Counted from the first letter of the stretch, positions 48,562-58,737 are shown. The stretch: 64,000 bases of DNA from Lachnospiraceae bacterium (GCA_900766925.1 CAAFXG010000192.1:1-64000); one strand, 5' to 3'. A program made the numbers and translations. The notes: generated from the sequence alone by a model not told the origin.

Positions 48562-49350
48562 ATGGAAAAGTTAAATAAATATGTAGAAGGTATGACAGGA
48601 AGCTGTCTGACTGACAGGCAGCTTGAGCAGTTTGAAAAATACTATGAGATGTTGATTGAAAAGAATAAGGTGATGAATCTTACAGCAATAACAGACAAAG
48701 ACGAAGTGGTTTTAAAGCATTTTATAGACAGTGTTGCTCTTGGTTCGTATTTTGATTTAAAAGATAAAACAATTAACGTAATTGATGTTGGAACGGGTGC
48801 AGGATTCCCGGGAATTCCACTTAAAATTGTATTCCCCGGCCTTAATATGACCTTATTTGATTCATTAAATAAACGTGTAAAGTTTCTTCAGGAAGTGATA
48901 GATGAGTTAGGACTTGATGGTGGAAAGGCAACAAAGAATAATTTGGAAGACAGCACAGATATTGAAGTAAAAAAAGAGCTTTCGACTGGTAGCTGTATCG
49001 CTGTCCATGGCCGGGCTGAGGAAGGTGGACGTGACAGGAATATGCGTGAAAGGTATGATCTTGTGGTTTCACGCGCAGTTGCCAATATGGCAGTTTTATC
49101 TGAGTATTGTATACCTTTTGTAAAACAGGATGGATATTTTATTCCATATAAAACAGGTAAAATTGAAGAGGAATTATCAGAAGGCAAGAAGGCTATATCA
49201 ATTCTTGGTGGTAAATATGAGAAAACAGAAAAATTATTTCTCCCGGATTCTGACATTAGTAGGAGCTTTGTATTCATCAAGAAAATAAAGGTAACTCCAA
49301 AGACTTATCCGAGAAAAGCCGGAACAGCAAACAAACAGCCCCTTAAATAA
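48562..49350 (+). CDS. rsmG: 16S rRNA (guanine(527)-N7)-methyltransferase RsmG
   Basis: 262 residues. SAM motif DVGTGAGFPGIPLKI, then SRAVANMAVL and the Lys-rich C-terminus. It carries an unusual segment (about 140-165, from STGSCIAVHGRAEEGG into RDRNMRE) that lengthens the link between the beta-4 region and the SRAVA motif. GGAG precedes the ATG. The stop codon lies within the loop of the terminator hairpin that follows. Confidence 0.94.
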   Translation: MEKLNKYVEGMTGSCLTDRQLEQFEKYYEMLIEKNKVMNLTAITDKDEVVLKHFIDSVALGSYFDLKDKTINVIDVGTGAGFPGIPLKIVFPGLNMTLFDSLNKRVKFLQEVIDELGLDGGKATKNNLEDSTDIEVKKELSTGSCIAVHGRAEEGGRDRNMRERYDLVVSRAVANMAVLSEYCIPFVKQDGYFIPYKTGKIEEELSEGKKAISILGGKYEKTEKLFLPDSDISRSFVFIKKIKVTPKTYPRKAGTANKQPLK

Positions 49351-49371
49351 TAAGGGGCTGTTTGTTTTACC
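49329..49371. terminator. Bidirectional terminator between rsmG and the exonuclease gene
   Basis: AAACAAACAGCCCCTTA (49329-49345) pairs perfectly with TAAGGGGCTGTTTGTTT (49351-49367), with T-rich flanks on both strands. The left arm is coding for the end of rsmG, and the stop codon is in the 5-nt loop region. Confidence 0.93.
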
Positions 49372-49385
49372 GTCATCAAAACGAA

Positions 49386-50351
49386 CTATTCGAAATCTAA
49401 ATTATTTTTACTATGACGTTTTTCTTGTCTTTTGATACGAAGCTCATCTTGTCTTTCAAGAATCTCATCCATTCCTTTTTTGTTGGTTGGAGACATAGTC
49501 TTTATAACAAATATTTTGCCGTTTTTGGATTGTTTGAACTTGATTCTTCCTGCAACCAATCCGTGATACCAGCATTTACAAACACATACATAAGAATTAG
49601 GTGAGTTGGCAAACCATTTAACCTTACGGGTTGCTTTTTTCTTGCATTTATAACACCTTATAGCGGTGATATCGTTATCCTCCAAAGCATCCTTTTTGGT
49701 ATCATATTCCATGGATATATGTTCCAGATAATTCTTATGGAAGGAAATTAATTCCTCCTCCTTGGTCTTTGGATTGTTATATACATCATAACAATATCTG
49801 TCGATTAAATCCTTTGGACGAATCTTCGCAAGCACCTGACCTGTATAATAAGCATCATTTACAGCGGAATGAAAAGGTCTGTCTATCTTGAGCTTTAGGT
49901 GATTAACAGCCTTCTCTAGCTTGACTATTGCTCCGTCCGGATCAGTAACGTCTGCATATATCTGCTGTACGTTATAGTACTTGAGAGGTGCTTTAAGTGG
50001 CTTTAAGTAATAATAATCCATATTATTCTGAAGATAGCTTAGGTCCATCGGACCCCAGGTACAGAAAATATAATCCTCGCCACACCATTTAAGAAAGTCC
50101 CTGCATACGATTTCAAAAGGTTTGCCCTTACGAAGGGTTTCTTCATCATAGTTAAGAATTGATTTGATGTGTGGCTGAAGCTTCTTGTAAAGCCGCGGTT
50201 TTATTATACTTGAATAAGTATCTGTTATTTTAAATCTGCTGTTAAGCTTAACAGCTCCAATTTCGATTATCTCAAATGGCATACGGGGGTTTTCATATTC
50301 ATGACCACCACAGCACTGGTTCCATTCAAGATCAAAAACAATGTAATTCAT
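49386..50351 (-). CDS. DEDDh-type 3'-5' exonuclease (ERI-1/KapD-like)
   Basis: 321 residues. The exonuclease domain (about 1-180) shows FDLEWNQ (Asp and Glu of Exo I), TWGPMDLSYL (Exo II region) and FHSAVNDAYYT (His and Asp of Exo III). The C-terminal third contains two CxxC-like pairs (CYKCKKKA, VCVCKC) that may bind zinc, then a basic tail. It is likely to trim RNA or DNA 3' ends; the substrate is unknown. First minus-strand gene after the inverted boundary next to rsmG. Confidence 0.82.
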   Translation of the reverse strand: MNYIVFDLEWNQCCGGHEYENPRMPFEIIEIGAVKLNSRFKITDTYSSIIKPRLYKKLQPHIKSILNYDEETLRKGKPFEIVCRDFLKWCGEDYIFCTWGPMDLSYLQNNMDYYYLKPLKAPLKYYNVQQIYADVTDPDGAIVKLEKAVNHLKLKIDRPFHSAVNDAYYTGQVLAKIRPKDLIDRYCYDVYNNPKTKEEELISFHKNYLEHISMEYDTKKDALEDNDITAIRCYKCKKKATRKVKWFANSPNSYVCVCKCWYHGLVAGRIKFKQSKNGKIFVIKTMSPTNKKGMDEILERQDELRIKRQEKRHSKNNLDFE

Positions 50352-50369
50352 ATGGTTCCCTTGCTATGC

Positions 50370-50966
50370 CTATTCTGCTTTTTTGTTCATAACCCTTAAA
50401 TGTGAATATTCCTTTGATGCTTCAAGCTTGCCATTACGTTCTTCAAGCTCTTTGCAAATGTCATTTAATATTTCAATTGCTTCTTTCTCAGATTTGGCAT
50501 TAGCTGTTGCCATCTGAGCGATTAATATTGCAATACGTTCATTGCTGTTGACAATCTTGGTTGTATTATCAGCATCTTTCTTAATCTGAAGCTTCGCCAT
50601 AACCTTATCCTGGTCAATGAGCTGATTCATTAGTTTGGCATTTTCATCCTTAATTTCAAGCATCATATCGAGAACTGCCGACATACTCTGCGTACGGGAA
50701 ATCTCTTCTCTTTTGGCAACGGAATAAATACCCTTTTCAACCTTTGTAAGCTCGTTCTGCTTATCGATATTAATGGAGGCTATTTCGTCTATTTTGGCAA
50801 GTATACCATCGACTATAAAGTACGTATCAACAATCACAATAAGCGAAACAGCAATAATTAATTCTATGTTTTTGGGATAGACCAGAATCAAATATAAATC
50901 TATTAAAAAGGCCGCTATAAATGCAACGGTACTAATAGTAAGCGTTGATTGTGATTTATGCTTCAT
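50370..50966 (-). CDS. Two-span membrane protein with coiled-coil tail
   Basis: 198 residues. Two membrane helices (about 9-29 and 33-54) are followed by a long charged coiled-coil-like region rich in Glu, Lys, Asn and Ala (about 60-190). AGGAGG lies before the ATG. It is 19 nt upstream of the exonuclease gene and probably cotranscribed with it. I do not recognise the family; the layout suggests a cytoplasmic helical arm attached to the membrane. Confidence 0.7.
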   Translation of the reverse strand: MKHKSQSTLTISTVAFIAAFLIDLYLILVYPKNIELIIAVSLIVIVDTYFIVDGILAKIDEIASINIDKQNELTKVEKGIYSVAKREEISRTQSMSAVLDMMLEIKDENAKLMNQLIDQDKVMAKLQIKKDADNTTKIVNSNERIAILIAQMATANAKSEKEAIEILNDICKELEERNGKLEASKEYSHLRVMNKKAE

Positions 50967-51041
50967 GGTAACCTCCTTAAAATCTATAAGCTGATATGTG
51001 CTTAATACTATGGACGATTATATCACACATTAATATGATTT

Positions 51042-52697
51042 TCAATCATGACACGCACTCATGATTGTTGGAATAACCTGTTTTTTACGGGAAACAACGT
51101 TATTTAAAATAATACTGCCACCCTTTACCTCATCAAGCTTAAATGCTTTTGCAAGAAGCTGCTCGGCATCCTTTCCATAGTAGAGAAGTTCCGTATTCTC
51201 TGTAAAAATATTTGTCAGCATAAAGAACAGCATATCAGTATTTTCACTTGCATAAACAGTTTCCATATACTTTAAAATTCTTGATTTAATCTGATCAAGA
51301 ATAACACTGTTAAATGCTGTAATCTGTCCTATTCCAAAGGTAAAGTTGTTAGTTGAAAATACCTTATAATCCTGTTTAAATATTTCCTCATCTGTTTTAT
51401 TCTTAAGCTTACTTCCTGCATTAAACATTGATACTGCAAATGTATCAATATCCACATCTGCAATTTCGGACAGCCGCTTACAGGCCTCTTCATCGATTGG
51501 TGTACAGGTTGGTGACCTGAACATAAGAGTATCGGAAATAATTGCAGCGCAAAGCAAACCGGCAATATTTTTAGGAATTTCAATCCCGGTCTCAAGAAAT
51601 ATCTGGTAAATAATGGTAGCAGTGCATCCGAGGGGCTGATTTCTGAAATAAACCGGATTCATTGTCTGGAGCCCGCCGATTCTATGATGATCAATAATCT
51701 CAAGTAGAGTTACTTCGTCAATACCGTCAACTGTCTGGGCATGTTCATTATGATCAACTAAAATTACCTTTTTAGGGTTTGCATTTAAATAATTACGTTG
51801 TGAAATGAGTCCCACGTATTTTCCAAATTCATTTAGTACAGGATAATACTGATGGCGTTTGCTTGCCATTACGTCACGAATGTCAGTGATGTAATCCTCT
51901 GTCTGGAAGGTAATTAAGTTTTCTTTTTTCATGAAATGTCTTATGGGAATGCTCTGGTTAATGAGTCTTGCCACAGTATAGGTATCATATGGAGTACTCA
52001 GTATTGAACATCCGCGTTCTTCAGCTAATTTAGTTATTGTTTTTGATACCTGAGCACCTTCACATATGATAATACACTGTGCTTCCATTTCAATGGCACA
52101 AAGCTGGGATTCATAGCGATTGCCGAGAATTACAATGTCTGATTTGGAGATATAATTTTCCATGAGATCCGGGTTTGCCGCCGCTATTAGAACCTTTCCT
52201 GAGTCAATTGTTGAGTTTTTGTTGCCAACAATCAGTTCGGCCGACAATGTATCTATGATGTTTGAATACGGTGTCTTTGCAGTAGCAATAATTCTGTTAT
52301 CATATACCTCCATATATGTCATGGCAATATCACGGACAGTAATAAGTCCGGCAAGATTGCCATATTCATCTACTGATGGAAGGGTAGTTGCACCTGATGC
52401 ACTTAATATTTCCCATGCACGTTTAATTGATATTTCACTGGAAACACCATCCAAATGTCTATATTCAACATCCTTTACCTGTGTGAATACATTTTCTACA
52501 TACTCGGGAGCTTCCATATTAAATGATTTTAATACAAATGAAGTTTCTGCGTTAATTTCACCGGCACGACGTGCAACATAGTCATTACCTGTGAGCTGTC
52601 GTTTAAGATATGCATAACAAATTGCAGAACATATAGAATCTGTGTCAGGGTTTTTATGTCCAATGACATAAACTTTTTCGTTTGTCGTATTTTCCAT
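51042..52697 (-). CDS. ppaC: Manganese-dependent inorganic pyrophosphatase with CBS and DRTGG domains
   Basis: 551 residues. Family II (DHH) pyrophosphatase with a regulatory insertion. The first DHH part has GHKNPDTDSICSAI. Next come a CBS domain (about 72-130), a DRTGG-like domain (about 145-245) and a second CBS domain (about 250-305). The DHH part then resumes with LVDHNEHAQ and IIDHHRIGG, and the DHHA2 part ends with SRKKQVIPTI. In this class adenine nucleotides bind the CBS pair and control activity. Strong AGGAGG before the ATG. It is separated from DUF3881 by tRNA-Arg. Confidence 0.93.
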   Translation of the reverse strand: MENTTNEKVYVIGHKNPDTDSICSAICYAYLKRQLTGNDYVARRAGEINAETSFVLKSFNMEAPEYVENVFTQVKDVEYRHLDGVSSEISIKRAWEILSASGATTLPSVDEYGNLAGLITVRDIAMTYMEVYDNRIIATAKTPYSNIIDTLSAELIVGNKNSTIDSGKVLIAAANPDLMENYISKSDIVILGNRYESQLCAIEMEAQCIIICEGAQVSKTITKLAEERGCSILSTPYDTYTVARLINQSIPIRHFMKKENLITFQTEDYITDIRDVMASKRHQYYPVLNEFGKYVGLISQRNYLNANPKKVILVDHNEHAQTVDGIDEVTLLEIIDHHRIGGLQTMNPVYFRNQPLGCTATIIYQIFLETGIEIPKNIAGLLCAAIISDTLMFRSPTCTPIDEEACKRLSEIADVDIDTFAVSMFNAGSKLKNKTDEEIFKQDYKVFSTNNFTFGIGQITAFNSVILDQIKSRILKYMETVYASENTDMLFFMLTNIFTENTELLYYGKDAEQLLAKAFKLDEVKGGSIILNNVVSRKKQVIPTIMSACHD

Positions 52698-52755
52698 GTA
52701 AATAACCCTCCTATATTAATTAAAGGCTGCTACAATACTGCAACAGCCATAACAG

Positions 52756-52829
52756 TGTTCCCGAGGCGATTCGAACGCCCGACCTACCGCTTAGGAGGCG
52801 GTTGCTCTATCCTGCTGAGCTACGGAAAC
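52756..52829 (-). tRNA. tRNA-Arg (CCT)
   Basis: 74 nt. The acceptor stem GTTTCCG pairs with CGGGAAC, the anticodon loop contains CTCCTAA, and the T arm GGGCG-TTCGAAT-CGCCT is present. CCA is not encoded. It lies in the short gap between the DUF3881 gene (12 nt before) and ppaC, and is probably cut from a shared transcript. Confidence 0.95.
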
Positions 52830-52841
52830 AGGTATATCAAG

Positions 52842-53717
52842 TTAAATTCTAACAACACCCTGGAGCCACACTTCGCCACGGAATCTTCGACCTTCCTTTG
52901 GTTCGCCCTGTAAATCCAAACTGTTAATTCCGATATTCATAATAATATCATTTGTCTCGACTAATAGATTATACACCATTTCTCCTGTATAGTCATTAAT
53001 TATTTCAGAAACTTTTAAAATATTTCCTATTACCATATAGTGGTCACATTCAACACCGCATGGCATAAAGCTTGTGTCAACAATAGAAAGAATATCCTCG
53101 TTCCTGACACGTGCAGTCAGGCTTGTATATATATCCATTTCTTCCATTGTAAGATTTTCTATTGCTTCAGCATCTCCATGCATTGCAGCCGAAAGAAGAT
53201 TGTTGTGCATATTTTGGAGCTCTTTTTCGTGTAGAAGCTGTTCTTTGTTGCGGTTTACTCCCAAAAGAACAGTACCATTAATGGATAGACCTGAAAATTT
53301 AACCTGTGTAAGATGTCTGTTTGAATAATTAAACCATTGTGATTTGGCATAATCTGCAATATTAAGCAGATAGAAAATCATGGTCATTCCTAATCTGTAA
53401 TCTTCACAAACACCTGCATAGGATTCCTTATCGGTTTGTTTTTCTATGGAAATATTTTCATATTCAATAAAAGAATCACCTTTGATATATGGATAATAAT
53501 GCTCAATGGAAACTTCACCATTAATATCATATTCGCCAATCAGCGCAAGCCCCATTGAAGGTCCGAAGTCCTTCTCAAGCTGTATGAGAGAGGTGTCAAC
53601 ACTTATAGTTGTTATTACCTTTCTATTTGCTTCACGTAAGGCACAATAATATACCTGTTCAAGCTGTTTACGGCTTTTGAACTTGCTAAAGCCGATTGCG
53701 CGTAAATATGAATGCAT
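52842..53717 (-). CDS. DUF3881-like protein
   Basis: 291 residues, starting MHSYLRAIGFSKFKSRKQLE, the opening I associate with the DUF3881 family of Lachnospiraceae. No membrane segment or signal peptide is seen; it is mixed alpha/beta, with GVECDHYMVIGNILKV and GEPKEGRRFRGEVWLQG near the C-terminus. The function is unknown. It begins 15 nt after serS and is likely part of the parA-parB-DUF4446-serS run. Confidence 0.7.
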   Translation of the reverse strand: MHSYLRAIGFSKFKSRKQLEQVYYCALREANRKVITTISVDTSLIQLEKDFGPSMGLALIGEYDINGEVSIEHYYPYIKGDSFIEYENISIEKQTDKESYAGVCEDYRLGMTMIFYLLNIADYAKSQWFNYSNRHLTQVKFSGLSINGTVLLGVNRNKEQLLHEKELQNMHNNLLSAAMHGDAEAIENLTMEEMDIYTSLTARVRNEDILSIVDTSFMPCGVECDHYMVIGNILKVSEIINDYTGEMVYNLLVETNDIIMNIGINSLDLQGEPKEGRRFRGEVWLQGVVRI

Positions 53718-53732
53718 CTTTAATCTCCTAAA

Positions 53733-55010
53733 TTATTGTATTTTGGTTTTGCCTCCCATATATGGCTGAAGAACAGTTGGTATATTGATTGAGCCGTCCT
53801 CATTTAGATTGTTCTCAAGGAAGGCAATTAACATACGAGGCGGTGCAACTACAGTATTGTTAAGTGTATGTGCAAAGTATTTGCCATCCTTTCCTTTGAC
53901 TTTTATACCGAGACGACGTGCCTGAGCATCACCAAGATTAGAACAGCTTCCAACCTCAAAATATTTTTTCTGACGTGGAGACCATGCTTCTACATCATAT
54001 GATTTAACCTTTAAGTCTGCTAAATCTCCTGAACAACATTCGATTGTTCTTACCGGAATATCCATTGAACGGAAAAGGTCAACAGTGTTCTGCCATAATT
54101 TATCAAACCACATTGGGCTTTCCTCAGGCTTGCAGACAACTATCATTTCCTGCTTCTCAAACTGGTGTATTCTGTAAACTCCACGCTCTTCAATTCCGTG
54201 AGCACCCTTTTCTTTACGGAAGCAAGGAGAATAGCTGGTAAGTGTCTTCGGAAGTTCTTCCTCAGGTGTCATAGTGTCAATGAATTTACCAATCATTGAA
54301 TGCTCGCTGGTTCCAATTAAGTATAAATCTTCACCTTCGATTTTATACATCATTGCATCCATTTCTGCAAAGCTCATAACGCCTGTAACAACGTTACTTC
54401 TAATCATGAAAGGTGGAATACAGTATGTGAAACCACGGTCAATCATGAAGTCTCTTGCATATGAAATTATTGCAGAGTGAAGTCTTGCAATATCACCCAT
54501 CAGGTAATAGAAACCATTTCCGGCAACCTTTCTTGCTGCATCAAGATCAATACCGTTTAATTTTTCCATAATTTCTGTATGATATGGAACCTCAAAATCA
54601 GGAATTACCGGATCACCAAATTTCTGAAGCTCAACGTTCTCTTCATCATTCTTTCCTATAGGAACAGACGGATCAATAATGTTAGGGATAACCATCATGA
54701 TTTTCTTTAACTGCTCACGGACTTCCGGCTCCTGCTTTTCTAATTCGGCAAGTCGTGCTGCATTTTTGGAAACTTCCTTCTTAACTTCTTCTGCTTCTTC
54801 TTTCTTGCCCTGTGCCATAAGTGCACCGATCTGCTTGGCAATTACGTTCTTTTTGGCGCGAAGCTCATCTGCCTCTGCCTGTAATTCACGTGCCTGCTTA
54901 TCAAGCTCGATAGCCTCGTCAACAAGAGGGAGCTTACTGTCCTGAAATTTTTTTTTGATGTTTTCCTTAACAACATCAGGGTTTTCCCTTACAAATTTAA
55001 TGTCTAACAT
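53733..55010 (-). CDS. serS: Serine--tRNA ligase
   Basis: 425 residues, class II aminoacyl-tRNA synthetase. The N-terminal coiled-coil arm (about 30-110, rich in Glu, Lys and Ala) binds tRNA-Ser. The catalytic domain shows GTSEHSMIG, motif 2 with FRKEKGAHGIEERGVYRIHQ, and motif 3 near the C-terminus (NNTVVAPPRMLIAFLENN). The upstream spacer of about 120 nt shows no T-box leader. It follows DUF4446 and parB/parA on the same strand. Confidence 0.97.
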   Translation of the reverse strand: MLDIKFVRENPDVVKENIKKKFQDSKLPLVDEAIELDKQARELQAEADELRAKKNVIAKQIGALMAQGKKEEAEEVKKEVSKNAARLAELEKQEPEVREQLKKIMMVIPNIIDPSVPIGKNDEENVELQKFGDPVIPDFEVPYHTEIMEKLNGIDLDAARKVAGNGFYYLMGDIARLHSAIISYARDFMIDRGFTYCIPPFMIRSNVVTGVMSFAEMDAMMYKIEGEDLYLIGTSEHSMIGKFIDTMTPEEELPKTLTSYSPCFRKEKGAHGIEERGVYRIHQFEKQEMIVVCKPEESPMWFDKLWQNTVDLFRSMDIPVRTIECCSGDLADLKVKSYDVEAWSPRQKKYFEVGSCSNLGDAQARRLGIKVKGKDGKYFAHTLNNTVVAPPRMLIAFLENNLNEDGSINIPTVLQPYMGGKTKIQ

Positions 55011-55130
55011 ATTCGTTTTCCTTTCTGCCTGCTCGTATAGAATGTATTAATATAGTAGATATTAAATAAAGCAAATTGTTATTTATCTAATATCAGATAA
55101 GTTTACCATACAATATATCAATTAGTATAA

Positions 55131-55688
55131 CTATATATCAAAATTAATATCATCGTCTTCCTCTATATTCTTTTTTAGATTATCAATTTCTTCATCTACT
55201 GTTTTGGCCTGCTCGAGTGCTTCTTTCTCTTCCTCTGATAAAGGAATATAGGACTCACCCTTGATTATCTCCTTGGCATATGTGTAGCAGCCTTCTCTTG
55301 AATGCATTGCATTAAAAACTATTCCTGAGTTATCTTCGTTAAGTAAAGCAATTACAAAGCTCAACTTGCCTGCCATATCATTAAAGGCATCGTACTTCAC
55401 AAGACCATATTTGTTAATACAAGAGGAAAGATGATTTTTGATTTCCTTGTGTTCTTTTGTTATTCGTTTGGCATTAGCTTTGACCTTGTCCATTTCCTTA
55501 AATCGAACACGAATTATCTGTTCAAGGTCAGCACCCTTCTTTCCACTCATCAGAGTACTATATTTTCTGCTGATGATATTAAGCTGGTGGATAATAACAA
55601 AAACAATAATTATTAGAAGTATAACCAAAATAGCAAGTATTAAAGTTATTGTTGATAAATTTATTCCAAATAAAGTCTGATTATTCAT
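55131..55688 (-). CDS. DUF4446 family membrane protein
   Basis: 185 residues from the ATG at 55688 (an AGAGG sequence lies upstream; the frame is open to 55706). One membrane helix (about 12-35) leads to a coiled coil and then the conserved KYDAFNDMAGKLSFVIALL and SREGCYTYAKEI segments. Genes of this family commonly follow parB in Firmicutes. The function is not known; it may be linked to segregation or to envelope tasks near the origin. Confidence 0.85.
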   Translation of the reverse strand: MNNQTLFGINLSTITLILAILVILLIIIVFVIIHQLNIISRKYSTLMSGKKGADLEQIIRVRFKEMDKVKANAKRITKEHKEIKNHLSSCINKYGLVKYDAFNDMAGKLSFVIALLNEDNSGIVFNAMHSREGCYTYAKEIIKGESYIPLSEEEKEALEQAKTVDEEIDNLKKNIEEDDDINFDI

Positions 55689-55706
55689 CAGATTACCTCT
55701 TCTCAT

Positions 55707-56633
55707 TTATCGGGCACTGTAAAGCAATTGGGTAATTCTTTCCAAATCTTCCTGTGAATAGTATTCTATTTCAATTTTGCCCTTATTCTTACCTTTCGCC
55801 TTAATTGCAGTCTTCGTGCCGAGTATGTTTTTGAGGCGTTCTTCAATCTCCTGATAGAGGAAGCTCAAATCCTCTGCGGTTGCTGCTACATCATTGGCTT
55901 TTGGTTTCTTGCCTGAAAGAATTTTTTTGACGTAGACCTCTGTCTCACGAACAGAAAGCTTTTTATCAAATATATATAGAGCAGTTTCATACTGAAGCTC
56001 TGGGTCCTCAATAGAAATTAATGCTCTGACATGTCCTGTTGACAGCATGTCATCAATAAGCATCTGCTGAACCTTGTCGGTGAGCTTTAATAGGCGAAGT
56101 GAATTAGTGATTGTTGTTCTGCTTTTCGATACTCTTTCGGCTACCTCATCCTGCTTTAGGTTGAATTCTTTGATGAGACGTTCGTATGCGTGTGCCTCTT
56201 CTATAGGATTAAGGTCTTCTCTCTGAATATTTTCGATAAGGGCTATCTCGACTACTTCCTGGTCGGTATAGTCCTTTATGACAACCGGAACCTCTTTTAA
56301 GCCAGCAAGCCGGGCGGCTCTCCAACGACGTTCTCCGGCAATAAGCTCATAGTAACCTTTACGTTTAACGACAACCAATGGTTCAATAATTCCAAATTGT
56401 TTGATTGAGTCTGCCAGTTCGCTGAGAGAATCTTCGTCAAAATGTTTTCTTGGCTGGTTTTTGTTAGGTTCTATTCTGTTTATATTCAAGGTTTGTTCAA
56501 CCTTTTTGATTACTTCTTTTACTTCTGTTTTGGTAACAACAGTCTTGGCTGAAGTGCTTTTCCTGGACGATGTTTCGTCATCTGTCGGTATCAGGTTATC
56601 TAACCCTCTGCCTAACCCTCTTTTTGTTGCCAT
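55707..56633 (-). CDS. parB: Chromosome partitioning protein ParB (Spo0J)
   Basis: 308 residues. The CTP-binding motifs GERRWRAARLAGL and ENIQREDLNPIEEA, the HTH that reads parS (KQDEVAERVSKSRTTI), and the C-terminal dimerisation domain are present. It should load at the three parS sites just upstream of parA and spread. GGAGG lies before the ATG. It is 28 nt after parA. Confidence 0.97.
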   Translation of the reverse strand: MATKRGLGRGLDNLIPTDDETSSRKSTSAKTVVTKTEVKEVIKKVEQTLNINRIEPNKNQPRKHFDEDSLSELADSIKQFGIIEPLVVVKRKGYYELIAGERRWRAARLAGLKEVPVVIKDYTDQEVVEIALIENIQREDLNPIEEAHAYERLIKEFNLKQDEVAERVSKSRTTITNSLRLLKLTDKVQQMLIDDMLSTGHVRALISIEDPELQYETALYIFDKKLSVRETEVYVKKILSGKKPKANDVAATAEDLSFLYQEIEERLKNILGTKTAIKAKGKNKGKIEIEYYSQEDLERITQLLYSAR

Positions 56634-56661
56634 AATAAGCTTCCTCCTTAGAATTAGAATG

Positions 56662-57447
56662 CTACATGTTTGCGTATAATTTGTTCTTGATAACTTCGTC
56701 TGCTAAATCTCTGTAACCCTGTGCACCGCTGGAGCGGCTGTCATAAAGGTTGATAGGAAGACCAAAGCTTGGTGCTTCTGCAAGTCGTACATTTCTTGGA
56801 ATTATTGTTTTGTAAATATACTGGTCAAGATTATTCTTAACATTCTCAACGACTTCCAGTGAGAGGTTGGTTCTTGCATCATACATAGTAAATACAACAC
56901 CTTCTATCTCTAAAGCTTTGTTCAGTTTCTTTTTAATAAGATTGATTGTATAGATTAGCTGAGACAGTCCGTCCAATGCAAAAAATTCGCATTGAATTGG
57001 AACAAGAACTGTATCTGCGGCTGTCATAGAATTGACAGTTAACATGCCAAGTGCAGGAGGACAATCAATTATTATGAAATCAAATTTGTCCCGTACACTC
57101 TTAAGCATTTCTTTTAATATGTATTGCGGCTTATCAGTATCTACAAAGTCTACTTCTGCACCTGCTAATTCTCGACTTGACGGAAGAACACTTATATCCA
57201 ACTTGTTGCCCAATGGACGAACAATCATGCATTCTCCAACATTACACTCCCCGCACATTGCATTATATATTGTTAGAGAAAGATTGTTTTTGTCTATACC
57301 AAGTCCGCTGGTAAGATTACCCTGCGGATCCATGTCAACAGCAAGAACCTTTTTCTTCTTCTCTGCAAGACATGCGGCAAGATTAATTGAAGTTGTAGTT
57401 TTTCCAACGCCACCCTTTTGGTTAGCGACTGCTATAATTCGTCCCAT
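56662..57447 (-). CDS. parA: Chromosome partitioning ATPase ParA (Soj)
   Basis: 261 residues from the ATG at 57447, with GGAGG 7 nt upstream; a longer frame is open to 57471. Deviant Walker A NQKGGVGKTTTSINLA, FDFIIIDCPPALG (Walker B) and the C-terminal helical region are typical of Soj. It works with ParB on the origin region and can regulate DnaA. It is transcribed towards the dnaA origin, the reverse of the usual orientation. Confidence 0.97.
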   Translation of the reverse strand: MGRIIAVANQKGGVGKTTTSINLAACLAEKKKKVLAVDMDPQGNLTSGLGIDKNNLSLTIYNAMCGECNVGECMIVRPLGNKLDISVLPSSRELAGAEVDFVDTDKPQYILKEMLKSVRDKFDFIIIDCPPALGMLTVNSMTAADTVLVPIQCEFFALDGLSQLIYTINLIKKKLNKALEIEGVVFTMYDARTNLSLEVVENVKNNLDQYIYKTIIPRNVRLAEAPSFGLPINLYDSRSSGAQGYRDLADEVIKNKLYANM

Positions 57448-57738
57448 GACAAGACCTCCATATTTATTCAATATTATAACACTATATTATTTCTTTCGCC
57501 ATATCTAAATATGGGATGTTCGTTTGATGAAGTACAATATCTTGAAAATTGTGTATTGATTATTACAGGGTACAATATATTGTTGATTGTGCTTTTGTTA
57601 TTAATAAATACAAGATATAGGGGCTGGTAAAATGTGTCGGGTTAAGAAAAATAGATATATTAGATAGAAAGATAAGAATGGGTGACTTTGATAGAATGGA
57701 TTATTTTGAACAGTATGAGTAGGTTGAGATGAAATGAA

Positions 57739-57754
57739 TGTTTCACGTGAAACA
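57739..57754. other. parS: parS site 1
   Basis: Perfect 16-bp palindrome TGTTTCACGTGAAACA, the ParB binding consensus, about 290 nt upstream of parA. Confidence 0.97.
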
Positions 57755-58321
57755 TCTAAAACAATTGAACATTCAAGCGTATAATACTCAAACTATATTT
57801 GAGTAAAGAAAAAATACCATAAAACAGCAAAGATATATTATGATTCGAATATATAACACTCCTACTGAATAATAATGCAAAGAACAATTACAGTATTATA
57901 ATAATATATTTTCTTTTTTTTACATATTATATTAAATAATCTCAGAGTGTCTGTGCATACGTTTTTGTTTGACTTCTTGTGTTATATAAAAATTTTTATT
58001 ACGAAATATTTAATTAATTATATAGTTACAATGCTTTTTATCCTGGAGATGTGTGCCTTTCATCAATTGTGTTTCTTAATAGGGTTATTCTCATGATTTG
58101 CTTGGTATATATGTCAGAATAATGCAATTGTAAGAAGTGTATTATATTTTGTTTATCTGAATATACAGTTTGTTAAGTTATAGTTGATATAAATATAATG
58201 ATTTTTACTCAATATTTATAATTAATTTGAATTTATAAATAACATTATTATTTTGTTTTGTTCTTTTGGAGATAAAGATATTAGTAAATTTTTTTAAAAT
58301 GAACTTGATTAATTTGCAATG

Positions 58322-58337
58322 TGTTTCACGTGAAACA
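58322..58337. other. parS: parS site 2
   Basis: Perfect TGTTTCACGTGAAACA, 583 nt from the first site. Confidence 0.97.
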
Positions 58338-58671
58338 TATGAATAATTGAAAAAGTAGATAAATGGAATAATATGTCGAATCACTATTATTATGAAAACT
58401 CTGTTCTATGTAATTATATATTTAAAAGTTTGGAGAAGGTTAATTAATAAAGTACAATTAGACATATATGATTAAAAATGATGTGGGAAATTATAATTTG
58501 TATATAGTAAATAAAAATATCAATATATTTGACTGATGTGGGAGTATGTTTCAATAAAATATGAAATAAAAAGTTATTAAGGTATATAATCAAGAAATAA
58601 ATATATGAAAAATGATTGTACATTATAACATTATAATAATATATAAAAATGTGGGGCAACATGAAAATGCT

Positions 58672-58687
58672 TGTTTCACGTGAAACA
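58672..58687. other. parS: parS site 3
   Basis: Perfect TGTTTCACGTGAAACA, 350 nt from the second site and about 50 nt before the DnaA-box cluster. Confidence 0.97.
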
Positions 58688-58737
58688 ATTTATTGAAAGA
58701 AAGAATAGAGATAGTTATTAACATATTTTACAACATT

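Noticed and set aside
55011..55130. T-box riboswitch upstream of serS (also looked for upstream of argS)
   Set aside because: No T-box sequence, specifier loop or terminator/antiterminator pair is visible in either leader.
58444..58662. 72-residue minus-strand frame in the parS region
   Set aside because: Almost only codons from AT-rich spacer DNA, no binding site, lies among parS sites.
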